A stretch of 64,000 nt of DNA from Virgibacillus sp. NKC19-3 (lineage in GTDB: Bacteria; Bacillota; Bacilli; Bacillales; Amphibacillaceae). Position numbers and translations under genes: made by a program. Under the pieces are notes generated by a model. It saw nothing but the letters and a program-made list of their open reading frames with translations. It made no database searches and was not told the DNA's origin. The stretch is taken from contig NZ_JAGYHC010000001.1 in assembly GCF_019837165.1 (NCBI RefSeq), positions 2,914,001 through 2,978,000 on the forward strand, written 5' to 3'. The first letter of the stretch is position 1; every line of letters begins with the position of its first letter. This document shows, piece by piece, positions 36,900 through 46,614 of this stretch.

Positions 36900-37322
36900 T
36901 TAATCAATTTCTTCAAAAGTTATTTTTTGAGCACCTTCGTGACGAACTTTTTTACCGAACTCTGGTAATTGCTCTTCTCCTTCTATAATATGCAAGAATG
37001 GGTTGCCAGCAAGCTGTCCTCTAGGACACGCAAAACAATTGCCACCGTAAGGAATATAGATTTCACCACTATTCCCCTTTTCATCACCAGGATAAAATAC
37101 AACTTGACTTGGTAATGGATAACTTGTAGCCTTTTCAAAAGGTACATCATAACCGATCCAATTCAAATCCGAAAATACTGCTGGTCCGCTCCAAGCTGCT
37201 TGTATTACAGAAATTTCCATTGGAAGCTGTTTAAGAAACCACTTACTAGTTTCAGGAGTCCCTTCTTCATCCAATTCTGCAACAAAAATATAATCGCCAC
37301 TAGTAATCTTCATTTTTTTCAT
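36900..37322 (-). CDS. DUF3830 protein, copy 1
   Basis: A 140-residue protein of the DUF3830 family, described as a cyclophilin-like beta barrel. Conserved blocks are DEEGTPETSKWFLKQLP, QAAWSGPA, PFEKATSYPLP and YGGNCFACPRGQLAGNPF, the last with a CxxC. ATG at 37322 has six bases to GGAGGA; upstream in-frame codons cross that site and are left out. About 79 percent identical over its full length to copy 2 at 39042-39464, with exactly the same length. The family has no known reaction; the barrel often houses small-ligand sites. Confidence 0.82.
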   Translation of the reverse strand: MKKMKITSGDYIFVAELDEEGTPETSKWFLKQLPMEISVIQAAWSGPAVFSDLNWIGYDVPFEKATSYPLPSQVVFYPGDEKGNSGEIYIPYGGNCFACPRGQLAGNPFLHIIEGEEQLPEFGKKVRHEGAQKITFEEID

Positions 37323-37524
37323 ATTTATTCCTCCATGTATGATATATTTCAAGAACAAAAAATTGCTCTTTGATAATGAAATCATCGTGTTACTTTAAGT
37401 TTCTATTTTGAAATCTCCATGCTTCCGTTTACACCCTTATCATAGAATGATCACCTGTTTTACAAAGAATAGTTCTTCCTCATTCCTTTCTTCAAAGAGT
37501 TAGGAAACCATGTGAAGATTGCAA

Positions 37525-38832
37525 CTAAGATAAAGACAGTGTATTTGTCCCCGTTTCAATTACTCCAATACCATCTCTCGATTGTATATTTGTACCAAAT
37601 GGTGAGGAGAGTTCCCGAAGTTCATTTAAAATTCTTTCCCCAGCCTCTTTGGAAGCTAATTCGGGAGTGCCACGCCCAGGACGGCGCTTCTCAAACCCAA
37701 GCGTTATAGGGTGGATGGTAATATTTTGTACACATCCTTCAATGAGATTAAAATTACCAATGAATGATTCATACGTCTTCGGGTTGGTCTCATTATTCAT
37801 TTTCCCTTCATTTTTTATCCGAAAGTCATACCCATCCGATGTAACATATCCAGGACCAAATTCACCATATTTGTCATAAAATTCTGCCGGCTGCTTTTCA
37901 ATAAGTTCAGCCTGGTAAAAGAAATCACCAAGTCCATGAAAAATCGGACGCTCTTTATAAATTTCAATCCCTCTTATGACATGAGGACCATGCCCGATAT
38001 ATGCGTTAGCTCCAGCATCAATACACATATGGGCAAACTCCTGTTGGAAATCTGCCAATTGACTCTTGTCTGTTCCTTTCATTTCATGAGAATGATTGCT
38101 GACAAGGACGATATCAGCCATACGAATAGCTTCTTGTATTGACTTCTTGATTTGGTTTGCATCCTTTTTATCCATTGTTGTATACGTACCAGGTTCACCA
38201 ACTTCAAACAGATAGTCTCCAAATTGAAAAATCTCTTCTTTATCATTGTTTACTCGTTTATTGATTTCTGTTTGTCGTGCGACAGTCTTAAGACTTTCTA
38301 AATCATCTTTTCTGACTCTATGGATAGTAGCAAAGTGAAGGGGATTGATTCCCGGTCTTCCTATAAAGTCGGATCGTTGTTCCCCTGCTGGATGCCAATC
38401 CCGAAATGTCGTGTTAACTGCTATGATAGCCACTCTTCCTTTAGGGGTCTCCAAATATTTTGGGCGACTGGCTTCAGCCAAATTCATGCCAACACCTGCA
38501 TATACGATACCTTCCCGTTCTAGGTTTTCAATGGTCTTCACAAGTCCGTTATGAGACCAATCCATACTATGATTATTCGGTGCAGACATAATGTTAAATC
38601 CCAACCACCTCAAGTCAGACAAAATACCAGGTGAAGCCGCTATCCAATCTCCGCCACTATGTCGTGATGGGTATACATCATTTTCATAATTGTGTATGGA
38701 GGTTTCCAAATTGGTGAATCGGACATCCGATTTCATTAAAAGTCCATGTATATCCAAAAGTCTTTGATCATTTTTAGGCATTCTTTGTGTGACCAGTGCA
38801 TCTCCTGTAATCGAAAAGGATATTTTGTTCAA
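37525..38832 (-). CDS. CapA-like metallophosphatase-fold protein
   Basis: A 435-residue CapA family protein (calcineurin-like fold) without signal peptide or membrane anchor. Blocks are SITGDALVTQRM at the start, RFTNLETSIH, NIMSAPNNHSMDWSHNGLVKTI, VLVSNHSHEMKG and AYIGHGPHVIRGIEIYKERPIFHGLGDFFYQ. In poly-gamma-glutamate synthesis CapA is membrane bound; this soluble version is more likely an amide-bond or phosphate enzyme of catabolism. A GTG at 38841 touches the GGGTGG site; TTG at 38832 is well spaced and preferred. It lies between the two DUF3830 copies. Confidence 0.82.
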   Translation of the reverse strand: MNKISFSITGDALVTQRMPKNDQRLLDIHGLLMKSDVRFTNLETSIHNYENDVYPSRHSGGDWIAASPGILSDLRWLGFNIMSAPNNHSMDWSHNGLVKTIENLEREGIVYAGVGMNLAEASRPKYLETPKGRVAIIAVNTTFRDWHPAGEQRSDFIGRPGINPLHFATIHRVRKDDLESLKTVARQTEINKRVNNDKEEIFQFGDYLFEVGEPGTYTTMDKKDANQIKKSIQEAIRMADIVLVSNHSHEMKGTDKSQLADFQQEFAHMCIDAGANAYIGHGPHVIRGIEIYKERPIFHGLGDFFYQAELIEKQPAEFYDKYGEFGPGYVTSDGYDFRIKNEGKMNNETNPKTYESFIGNFNLIEGCVQNITIHPITLGFEKRRPGRGTPELASKEAGERILNELRELSSPFGTNIQSRDGIGVIETGTNTLSLS

Positions 38833-39041
38833 TCCATTCACACCACCCTGTCCCTATTATTTGATTCACTTGCAAAGAGGCGATCTAACTCTTTTTATAT
38901 AGTAAGAAATATTCAAGTAATACCTTATTCAATTCTATTTAAAGTAGGCATATATTGTTTTATATCGTTTTTTCTTATCACAGGTCCTGCTTTCATAGAG
39001 TTATGATTTCGCCTCCCGTCCGCTTACATTGCCCATTTACT

Positions 39042-39464
39042 TTATTCTACTTTTTCGAATGCTATTTCCTGAGCGCCTTCCCATCGAACTTTACGACCAA
39101 ATACTTCCAACTGCTCCACACCTTCAGTAATAATTAGGAAGGGGTTTCCCGCCAATTGGCCTCTAGGACAGGCAAAACAGTTACCACCATAAGGGATATA
39201 AATTTCCCCGCTGTTCCCTCTTTCATCGCCAGGGTACATGATAACTTGACCGGGGAGAGGGTAACTGGTTGCCTTTTCAAAAGGAACATCAAATCCAATC
39301 CAGTTCAAATCTGTAAAAAATGCCGGCCCACTCCAAGCTGCTTGAATTACCGAGATCTTAAACGGGAGCTGTTTAAGAAACCATTTACTGGTTTCAGGTG
39401 TCCCTTCTTCATCCAGTCTAGCTGTAAACGTGAAATCGCCACTCTTCATCTTAATATGTGTCAT
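39042..39464 (-). CDS. DUF3830 protein, copy 2
   Basis: A 140-residue close paralogue of copy 1: about 110 of 140 positions agree, including an identical stretch of nearly thirty residues around the CxxC (YGGNCFACPRG). Differences cluster at the N-terminal strand and the last 30 residues. ATG at 39464 lies seven bases from GGGAGG. Gaps to CapA and to the DctA-like gene are about 200 bases each. Two kept copies flanking CapA suggest a hetero-oligomer or a duplication that has diverged in substrate. Confidence 0.82.
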   Translation of the reverse strand: MTHIKMKSGDFTFTARLDEEGTPETSKWFLKQLPFKISVIQAAWSGPAFFTDLNWIGFDVPFEKATSYPLPGQVIMYPGDERGNSGEIYIPYGGNCFACPRGQLAGNPFLIITEGVEQLEVFGRKVRWEGAQEIAFEKVE

Positions 39465-39666
39465 TTCTATTCCTCCCACTATCTTTCATTCTTACATCAT
39501 TTCTTTTCGTCATTTAAACTTAAAAAATAAACGTCTGTTTTGAGCAATATCGATACTAAGAGTTGATTCCCATAATTACAGGATTTCACCTTTTTAAGTA
39601 ACTAAAAGGGTTACTTGATACAGAAAAGTATTGCGTTTTATGCGCAAATAGTTAACCATTTAATTA

Positions 39667-41010
39667 CTACAAACCGCCAGTTTTCTTTTCTGCAATTTGC
39701 TCTCTTATTTGATGCCTGTTTTCATTTGACAAAGTCCAACGGGCTTGGTCAATATCAAACATTTTTTCCCATCGAGCAACAATAATTGTTGCCACAATAT
39801 TACCAACCAAATTGGTCGTTGTACGCATTGCTCCCATAAATCTATCAGGAGCAAGCATAAGGGCCACGGCAGCAACAGGAATGAATCCAGTGGCAGCAGC
39901 AGTTGCAGAAAGGGCCACAAAGGCTGATCCTGGTACTCCTGCCATTCCATTAGAGGTGAGTAAGAGAATCCCCAAAATAATCAATTGATCTACAAAGCTC
40001 ATATTTGCACCTGTCACCTGTGCAAGGAACACTATTGAAACAGCAAGGTAGATTGAAGCACCATCTAGATTAAATGAATATCCGGTTGGCACTACAAGAC
40101 CAACCACTGCTCGTTCGCACCCAATATCCTCCAACTTTTTTATTGTTCTCGGCATTACTGCTTCCGATGATCCAGTAGCAAATGCCAATACAATCTCTTC
40201 TCGAAAGTACAGTATGAGTTTTACAAGATTGACACCCCCAAAAATACGCAAGATTATACTAATGATAACCAGAAAAACAATAGTAGCCACTGCCGCTGCA
40301 CCGATGAGCTTTGCGAAAGATACTAGTGTTTCCAGTCCGTATTCCCCAACGCTAAAGGCAATAGCTCCAAACGTAGCAGGTACAGCCAATTTCATAATGA
40401 AGCCAACAATTTTAAAAATAACTTCGTTAAATTGTTCTAGTGCATCCAAAAGCATCGTTTCCTGCTTTTCATTAACTAACAAAAGAGCAAATCCAAACAT
40501 TAATGAAAATAAAAGAACCTGCAAGAGAGAATTATCAGCAAATGCACTAAAGACACTTTCAGGAATTATATTCATGATAAATTCCACACCACCCGGCATT
40601 TCAGCACCACCGGTTTCACTATTGAGTTCGTCTTGGCTCAACGTTGAAACATCAATGGCCATTCCTGAGCCAGGGGATATAAGGTTTGCCGCGACCATGC
40701 CCACTATCAAAGCCAAGGTTGTAATAATTTCAAAATATACAATTGTTTTAAGTCCAATTCTACCAACAGACTTTACATCACCGACTTTTGCTATCCCTAC
40801 AACAATGACACCGAAGATAAGTGGTGAGATAATCATTTTAATTAACTTAATAAATCCCGTAGCAAGAGGCTGAAGTGCTGCGCCAAAGTTAGGCCATAAG
40901 TATCCTATTAAAATACCTGCAACAATAGCCATGATAATCTGAAAAAATAACCCCTTATAAAAAGGTTGTTTCTTTTTGATATCTTCATCATTGTTTAAAG
41001 GAGTAGACAT
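39667..41010 (-). CDS. dctA: DctA-like C4-dicarboxylate:cation symporter
   Basis: A 447-residue DAACS carrier closer to E. coli DctA than to the glutamate carriers: FFQIIMAIVAGILIGYLWPNFG, PLATGFIKLIKMIISPLIFGVIV, FATGSSEAVMPRTIKKLEDIG, PTGYSFNLDGASIYLAVS and FMGAMRTTTNLVGN. The SSEAVMP serine loop and NLDG match the C4-dicarboxylate branch. ATG at 41010 has eight bases to GGAGG; seven upstream codons are excluded. Likely to bring in a dicarboxylate or a related acid for the pathway of this gene group. Confidence 0.9.
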   Translation of the reverse strand: MSTPLNNDEDIKKKQPFYKGLFFQIIMAIVAGILIGYLWPNFGAALQPLATGFIKLIKMIISPLIFGVIVVGIAKVGDVKSVGRIGLKTIVYFEIITTLALIVGMVAANLISPGSGMAIDVSTLSQDELNSETGGAEMPGGVEFIMNIIPESVFSAFADNSLLQVLLFSLMFGFALLLVNEKQETMLLDALEQFNEVIFKIVGFIMKLAVPATFGAIAFSVGEYGLETLVSFAKLIGAAAVATIVFLVIISIILRIFGGVNLVKLILYFREEIVLAFATGSSEAVMPRTIKKLEDIGCERAVVGLVVPTGYSFNLDGASIYLAVSIVFLAQVTGANMSFVDQLIILGILLLTSNGMAGVPGSAFVALSATAAATGFIPVAAVALMLAPDRFMGAMRTTTNLVGNIVATIIVARWEKMFDIDQARWTLSNENRHQIREQIAEKKTGGL

Positions 41011-41102
41011 GTCTTTTACCTCCATATTCAATATGCTCTTGGTACTATTTGATTCTTGAATCTGAAAATAGTTAATAAACAGTTAATTTAGTGAATTACT
41101 GC

Positions 41103-42368
41103 CTATTCGATTTGTACAGGCACAGCCAAGTCTAATATTGTATGATACAAAACTTCTGTTCCATCAGCACAGTCTTCCATAGAGCTCCATTCCGCTGGGT
41201 TATGACTGATACCATCCTTGGAACGGATGAAGATCATTCCCATTCCCTGCTCACAAAAGTCTACAAAATTTCCAGAATCATGACCTGCTCCACTAGACAG
41301 GCTGAGAGCGTCTATATCTAATTTTTCACAAGAATTATTAATAACCTTTTGCACATAATTAGAACATGGCTTTGGTATATTTTTACGCCAAACATCTATT
41401 TTCATTTCAATTCCATTTTTATGGCAAATTTCCTTCGCTTGTTTTAAAACCTTTTTTTCCACCTCATCGCGAATTTCCCTACTTAAGTCACGCAGGTCGA
41501 TCGAAAATTCCACCATCCCAGGAATAACGTTGGCCCCTCCTGGGTGCACTTTCAATCTTCCTACCGTACCCACTGTGGTTCCCGTAGAATTAGCTTCTTT
41601 TTGAATTACCTGTATGATTTCAGCTGCAGATACAAGTGGATCATGCCTGATATCCATGGGCGTCGTGCCGGCATGGCCTGCTTCCCCAACCAACTTAACT
41701 CTAAGCCTTGAAGAACAACATATTCCAGTGACAACTCCAACTGAGCAATTCTTACCTTCCAGTACTTTGCCCTGTTCGATGTGAAGCTCAATATGAGCTT
41801 TCGCAGAACCTTCCTTACGGGCAGCTTCGTTAATCCGCTGCGGATCCAGCCCCTCGATCTCTAAAGCCTCAGCAACAGTTACTCCTTGATCATCCACATA
41901 ATTGAGGACTTCGGGCCTAAAGTTTCCAACAGTTGCAGCTGCTCCCGAAAATCCGCCGGAAAAACGCACTCCTTCTTCATCCCTGTAGGCAACGACCTCA
42001 ATCGGATGTTCAGTCACAATCCCCTGTTCTGCTATTGACTGGGTAGCCTCAATAGCGCCTATAACTCCCAAAGCTCCATCATAGACTCCCCCTTCATAGA
42101 CAGTGTCGCTGTGCGAGCCTGTGATGACAACCGAAGCATTCGGATTCTGCCCCTCTTTCCGTCCAATAAGGTTTCCTGCAGCATCTTGACGAACTTCCAA
42201 TCCGGCTTCTTTCATATAGGAAGAGATAAGCTCCAGTCCCTCTCTGTCTTCTTTTGAAAAAGCCAAACGGGTAACGCCGCCCGATGTCTGCTTACCAATT
42301 TCTCCAAGTTGTAATAAACGTTTTTTTAGCCTTTCTTTGTTGATGATATGGTTTTCCGTATTAATCAT
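41103..42368 (-). CDS. M20 family carbamoyl-amidohydrolase (second AllC-like enzyme)
   Basis: A 421-residue zinc hydrolase of the hydantoinase/carbamoylase family. Metal-binding motifs are GSHSDTVYEGGVYDG, YRDEEGVRFSGGF, HIELHIEQGKVLE and the late SGAGHDSGNFV; the dimerisation lid has AGHAGTTPMDIRHDP. It belongs to the group of N-carbamoyl-L-amino-acid hydrolase, beta-ureidopropionase and allantoate amidohydrolase. The true AllC candidate lies at 58.5 kb in the all operon, so this one may act on another carbamoyl compound. ATG at 42368 is preferred over TTG at 42371, which is only three bases from GGAGG. Confidence 0.85.
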   Translation of the reverse strand: MINTENHIINKERLKKRLLQLGEIGKQTSGGVTRLAFSKEDREGLELISSYMKEAGLEVRQDAAGNLIGRKEGQNPNASVVITGSHSDTVYEGGVYDGALGVIGAIEATQSIAEQGIVTEHPIEVVAYRDEEGVRFSGGFSGAAATVGNFRPEVLNYVDDQGVTVAEALEIEGLDPQRINEAARKEGSAKAHIELHIEQGKVLEGKNCSVGVVTGICCSSRLRVKLVGEAGHAGTTPMDIRHDPLVSAAEIIQVIQKEANSTGTTVGTVGRLKVHPGGANVIPGMVEFSIDLRDLSREIRDEVEKKVLKQAKEICHKNGIEMKIDVWRKNIPKPCSNYVQKVINNSCEKLDIDALSLSSGAGHDSGNFVDFCEQGMGMIFIRSKDGISHNPAEWSSMEDCADGTEVLYHTILDLAVPVQIE

Positions 42369-42371
42369 CAA

Positions 42372-43321
42372 ATTCCTCCATTTGAAAAGTTATTTTCTTC
42401 AATCTATCTTCCCCGTATCCGGATGTATAGGTAGCACCTGCATACGCCTTTTTTACCACTTTCTTTTTACTATTAGTTAATATTAAACAAGAACCAGGCC
42501 AACACACCTATGAAACGTCGAATTTTATTTTTAATTATTCCGAATTTTATTTTTCATGTATGCTTTATAATTTTTTTTGTAAATCTTTTGCGTATTTACC
42601 CTTGGCTAGAAACCTTTCCTCATCGTTTAGTTTGTTTTTATAATGTAGTATTTTTCATTCCATTCACGATAATTGATTTATCTTCCGGGTTTATTATTCA
42701 TTCACTTGGTTTCATTTATCTAGCTTATGGCAACACTATCATTCCATTATTACTCTAACTGATTAATAGGTAAATTTTTATAGATCAACCCCTTCTGATA
42801 TCAATCAACATACCATTCAGATTTCAGCAAATTATAATTCAAATTATAATTCAAAAATGTAAACCCTTACTTGTAAGAGTAAAGCAATAAAAAGGTGATG
42901 TCACTGTCTCCTATAAATAAAAACAATGATTCAAATTGTCTCATTTCAACAATCGACTTTTAAATTTAACTGTTTTGAACAATAATATATACACATTGAC
43001 TATACTTCATCAGCATGTTTGTACATTTCTCTATTTCCGTATCGCCTATATATATACGCCTATCATCGCCTGTGATTTGACTGTTTCTGTCAAATAATAA
43101 TCTAGATATATAAATAAAAAAATCTCCCCTCTTGAATCCAGAAGGAAGAATCTTTACTAATACATCTATTATTTTATTTCATCTACTAGCTTATCACCTT
43201 CATGGATCCCAAATCCGATGAATGAACAACTCCAATATCATTACTACAGCTGTCTATAAATCATTAATCCTTTTCTTCGTCTCGAAGTGGAGGAGCTCAC
43301 GTTGCAATCGTTAGATCTTAT
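42372..43321. other. Long AT-rich intergenic region
   Basis: About 950 bases without a supported gene. A hydrophobic 82-codon frame (42510-42758, +) has no ribosome binding site. It contains a direct repeat AATTATAATTTG twice (minus strand, near 42830-42855), the likely allB terminator at 43113-43149, and a weak sigma-54-like TGGCCT-N5-TTGTT at about 42485-42501 (minus) ahead of the M20 gene. Confidence 0.5.
43113..43149 (-). terminator. Probable terminator of allB
   Basis: On the minus strand CTTCCTTCT and AGAGGGGAG form a stem with G-U pairs, followed by ATTTTTTTA. It lies about 170 bases beyond the allB stop. Confidence 0.55.
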
Positions 43322-44680
43322 TTATTTGCCTGCAGAAATTAACTTCCCTTTAGGCCTTCCAATGATACCTTCATCTACATCGAAAACGATATTTCCTCGA
43401 ACAATCGTCTTCGTCACACGACAATCAATTTTTCTGCCTTCGTATGCACTATGTTTATTTTTATAGTATAGATCTTCTCTTTTCAACGTATAAGAGTTAT
43501 TAGGATCCACCAGTATAATATCCGCATCTTTAGAAACTGCAATTTCTCCTTTATTTGGCAGGTTAAACCGCTCGGCTGGAGTTGTTGCAATTAAATCAAC
43601 AAATTTACTTACAGGCACCCCCCGTTGTTTTACTGCTAAATCAAACATAAGGTCAACATTATTTTGTGCCCCGCTTATACCGCCCCATGCTTCAAAAATA
43701 TTACCTTCTTTCAGGTCTTCTGTACAAGGCGAGTGGTCCGATGCTAACCAATCAATATTGCCTGCTAATAATTCACCCCATAGTCTTTCTTGATCTTCTT
43801 TCTTTCTTAGAGGCGGTTGACATTTCGCTCTAGGACCTATTTCCTCTAAGTCTTCCACACTCAACGCTAAATAGTGAGGACATGATTCAAGTGTCACATT
43901 CACACCTTCTGCACGAGCTCTCAAAATGACTTGAATAGCTTCAGATGTACTAATATGCACCAAGTGTAATTTACAACCTGTCTCTTTGGCAAACAACAAC
44001 GCACGTTGCACAGCTTCCACTTCTGTAAATATAGGACGTGAATTGACATAATCCACTGCAGTCGTTTTACCTTCGCTTTCCATTTCCTCCGCAAGCTTAT
44101 CTGGAATGGTCGAATTCTCGGCATGGATACACAGTAATTGATCAAGTTCTGCTAACGTTTGCATCCCTTTATATAGGGTATAATCATCAACATTGGTAAA
44201 ATCGCCTTGAATATCACTGCCACAATTAGAAATAAAACATTTAAAGGCAAGCACTCCTGCATCAGCCATTTCTTTCAAATTATCAAGATTATCCGGAACA
44301 AGCCCACCGTAGAAAGCATAATCCACATAGTTTTTATCTTTTCCTGCTTCCAATTTAAGATCAAGTGCTTCCTTATTGGTCGTTGCCGGCAAAGCATTAA
44401 GCGGCATTTCGACATAACTAGTCGTTCCTCCTGCTGCCAACGCCCTTGATCCTGTTTCAAAGCCTTCCCATTCGGTGCGGCCTGGTTCTGAGATGTGAAC
44501 ATGGGTATCAACCATTCCAGGCATAACGTACTGACCACTTGCATCAATGATCTCTCCTACATCTCCGGAAAGATCCTGGGCAATAGCAGCAATTTTTTCA
44601 TCTTTAATTCCAATATCCACGCTACGTATACCGTCATGAAAAACAACATTTCCACCCGTAATTATTAAATCATATGTCAT
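43322..44680 (-). CDS. allB: Allantoinase
   Basis: A 452-residue cyclic amidohydrolase that opens the hydantoin ring of allantoin to allantoate. Metal-site motifs are VDTHVHISEPGRTEWEG (near 60), AFKCFISNCGSD with the carboxylated Lys (near 150), CIHAEN, HLVHISTSEA and WLASDHSPC. The SNCGSD loop and TEWEGFETG block are as in E. coli AllB rather than dihydroorotase or hydantoinase. AAGGAGGG precedes the ATG. It is separated from the other all genes by the KDG cluster, but points the same way. Confidence 0.93.
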   Translation of the reverse strand: MTYDLIITGGNVVFHDGIRSVDIGIKDEKIAAIAQDLSGDVGEIIDASGQYVMPGMVDTHVHISEPGRTEWEGFETGSRALAAGGTTSYVEMPLNALPATTNKEALDLKLEAGKDKNYVDYAFYGGLVPDNLDNLKEMADAGVLAFKCFISNCGSDIQGDFTNVDDYTLYKGMQTLAELDQLLCIHAENSTIPDKLAEEMESEGKTTAVDYVNSRPIFTEVEAVQRALLFAKETGCKLHLVHISTSEAIQVILRARAEGVNVTLESCPHYLALSVEDLEEIGPRAKCQPPLRKKEDQERLWGELLAGNIDWLASDHSPCTEDLKEGNIFEAWGGISGAQNNVDLMFDLAVKQRGVPVSKFVDLIATTPAERFNLPNKGEIAVSKDADIILVDPNNSYTLKREDLYYKNKHSAYEGRKIDCRVTKTIVRGNIVFDVDEGIIGRPKGKLISAGK

Positions 44681-44843
44681 GTGAAATCCCTCCTTCAGCT
44701 GGAATAATACTACCTGTGACGTTCCCCGTTATTGTATCGTTAAACAGAATCATATTACTGTTCACTTTCATCTATTATTTTCCATAAGCTGTAGTTTTTA
44801 GCTTGGTTATTTATCGTAACGTTACAGCTTATTTAGGAAACCG

Positions 44844-45470
44844 CTAGCTAATTTTTTCTCTAAATTGAATTGCTTTTTTCGTAAGTTCCCGCAATGCTGT
44901 TTTATCTATTGTCTTTTTTGCATCGACGAGTGAACCACCGACACCTGCTGCTACCGCTCCATTTTGGAAGTATTCTCGAATATTATCAAGATCTACCCCA
45001 CCTGTTGGCATCAGTGGAATATGGGGTAGAGGACCATGTAAATCTTTTACATATTTCGGTCCCAACACTCCTGCTGGAAAAATCTTAATAATATCCGCAC
45101 CATATTCATAAGCCGTCAAAATTTCCGTCGGAGTCATAGCACCGGGAATGCTGACTACCCCGTATCGTTTTGCCATTTGAATTGTCTCTACGTTTACCGT
45201 AGGCGCGAAAATAAATTTTGCACCAGCCATGATCACATTTCGCGCCGTTTCCGAGTCTAACACACTACCCGCGCCAACGGTTACTTCATTACCAAATTCA
45301 TAGGATACACGCTTGAGTAATGATAATACACTCGGTGTTTCTGCTGTGATTTCCAATATATTCACTCCGCCCTCATGGAGAGCTTTAGCAATAGGGATAA
45401 TTTCTTCTTCTGTAGCACCACGAATCACTGCGACTAACTTGTTTTTATAAATAGACTGTAATGTGTGCAT
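44844..45470 (-). CDS. kdgA: 2-keto-3-deoxy-6-phosphogluconate aldolase
   Basis: A 208-residue KDPG/KHG aldolase. The Schiff-base lysine is in DIIKIFPAGVLGP, the catalytic Glu in ILEITAETPS, and phosphate is bound by MPTGGVDLDNIREYF. It splits KDPG to pyruvate and glyceraldehyde 3-phosphate. ATG at 45470 lies six bases from AAGG; the ATG at 45476 abuts it. The gene follows kdgK with under ten bases between them and ends the cluster. Confidence 0.93.
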   Translation of the reverse strand: MHTLQSIYKNKLVAVIRGATEEEIIPIAKALHEGGVNILEITAETPSVLSLLKRVSYEFGNEVTVGAGSVLDSETARNVIMAGAKFIFAPTVNVETIQMAKRYGVVSIPGAMTPTEILTAYEYGADIIKIFPAGVLGPKYVKDLHGPLPHIPLMPTGGVDLDNIREYFQNGAVAAGVGGSLVDAKKTIDKTALRELTKKAIQFREKIS

Positions 45471-45478
45471 ACCCATCC

Positions 45479-46432
45479 TTATCGATTGACACCCTCTCTA
45501 TGTTTTCCTTCAATAAAAGCATTCAACCGGGATCGATCTGGTAACCCCTCAACATCTCCCTTAACCATTGTCACTAAAGCCCCCACAGCAGCAGCTCGTT
45601 CAACTGCTTTTTCAAGAGAAAGACTATCCAACAGGCCTGACAACAATCCTGCAGCAAATCCATCACCGGCACCAACCGGATCGACTACCCGATGTACAGG
45701 AAATCCTGCAACACGCCCTTGTTCTTTATCTGAATAATAATACGCTCCTTCAGCTCCCAATTTTAATACAACAAGCGATGGCCCATGTTCAAAAAAATGT
45801 CTTGCCGTTGTTTCAGCATCAAGATCCCCAAAAAGGAATTGCCCTTCATCTAAACCGGGCAATACAATATCCGCCTTTGCCGCAATTTCAAGCAACACTT
45901 CTTGTGCATGGTCTTCTGGCCACAATTTCCGTCGTAAATTTGGATCAAATACAACGGTCACTCCAGAGCTTGTCGCTATCTCAATGGCTTTCATCACTGT
46001 TTCATAACAACTTTCACTTAGGGCTGGTGTGATACCGGTAAGATGTAAATATTTTGCGTTCTTAATATGCGTTTCATGCAAGTCGGAAGGTTTCATGCGA
46101 CTTGCGGCCGAATCCTTTCGATAATACTGAACTCGAACCTCATCATCTGTTATCATTTCCTTAAAGTAAAGCCCTGTTGATGCCGAGGGACTATAGGATA
46201 CCCTACTAACATCAACACCTTCACCACGGATAAATGATAAAATCTTCTTACCAAACTCATCATCCCCAAGTCGACTAACCCAGGAAGAATTGTGCCCAAG
46301 TCGTGCAAGTCCAATGGCAAGATTTGATTCTGCACCTGCCACTTTTGTAGAAAAATTACCAGCATATCTCATATAACCCGAAATCTCTGGTGTAAACAGC
46401 ACCATCGTTTCACCCAGTGTGACAACATCCAT
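45479..46432 (-). CDS. kdgK: 2-keto-3-deoxygluconate kinase
   Basis: A 317-residue PfkB-family sugar kinase. GAESNLAIGLARLGH near residue 35 and DPVGAGDGFAAGLLSGLL near residue 255 (catalytic Asp) are diagnostic. The KDG kinase type is supported by position before the KDPG aldolase and after the enolase-superfamily dehydratase. It phosphorylates KDG at C6. AAGGAG precedes the ATG. Confidence 0.92.
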   Translation of the reverse strand: MDVVTLGETMVLFTPEISGYMRYAGNFSTKVAGAESNLAIGLARLGHNSSWVSRLGDDEFGKKILSFIRGEGVDVSRVSYSPSASTGLYFKEMITDDEVRVQYYRKDSAASRMKPSDLHETHIKNAKYLHLTGITPALSESCYETVMKAIEIATSSGVTVVFDPNLRRKLWPEDHAQEVLLEIAAKADIVLPGLDEGQFLFGDLDAETTARHFFEHGPSLVVLKLGAEGAYYYSDKEQGRVAGFPVHRVVDPVGAGDGFAAGLLSGLLDSLSLEKAVERAAAVGALVTMVKGDVEGLPDRSRLNAFIEGKHREGVNR

Positions 46433-46614
46433 GAATTATTCTCCTTATCAGACACCTTTTAATTAGCTAGGTTTTTTCTCGTTTTATTATGTTTTATAGC
46501 CTGAAGTCATTCATAAAATACCAGACTAACTTTTTTGTCCTTTTCATTGTTAATTCAACTTTCTCAGAAAACTCCGAGCTAATCAAATCGTATGATTCGA
46601 CTATTGAATCATTC

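Noticed and set aside
42481-42502. Sigma-54 promoter before the M20 hydrolase gene
   Set aside because: TGGCCT-N5-TTGTT misses the key GC at -12, and no sigma-54 activator gene is in the window.
42510-42758. Hydrophobic 82-codon frame
   Set aside because: No ribosome binding site and no family resemblance; the hydrophobic bias follows from T-rich DNA.
42828-42860. Start of a CRISPR-like or iteron array (AATTATAATTTG repeated)
   Set aside because: Only two short AT-rich copies without spacers of constant length; no cas or rep genes.
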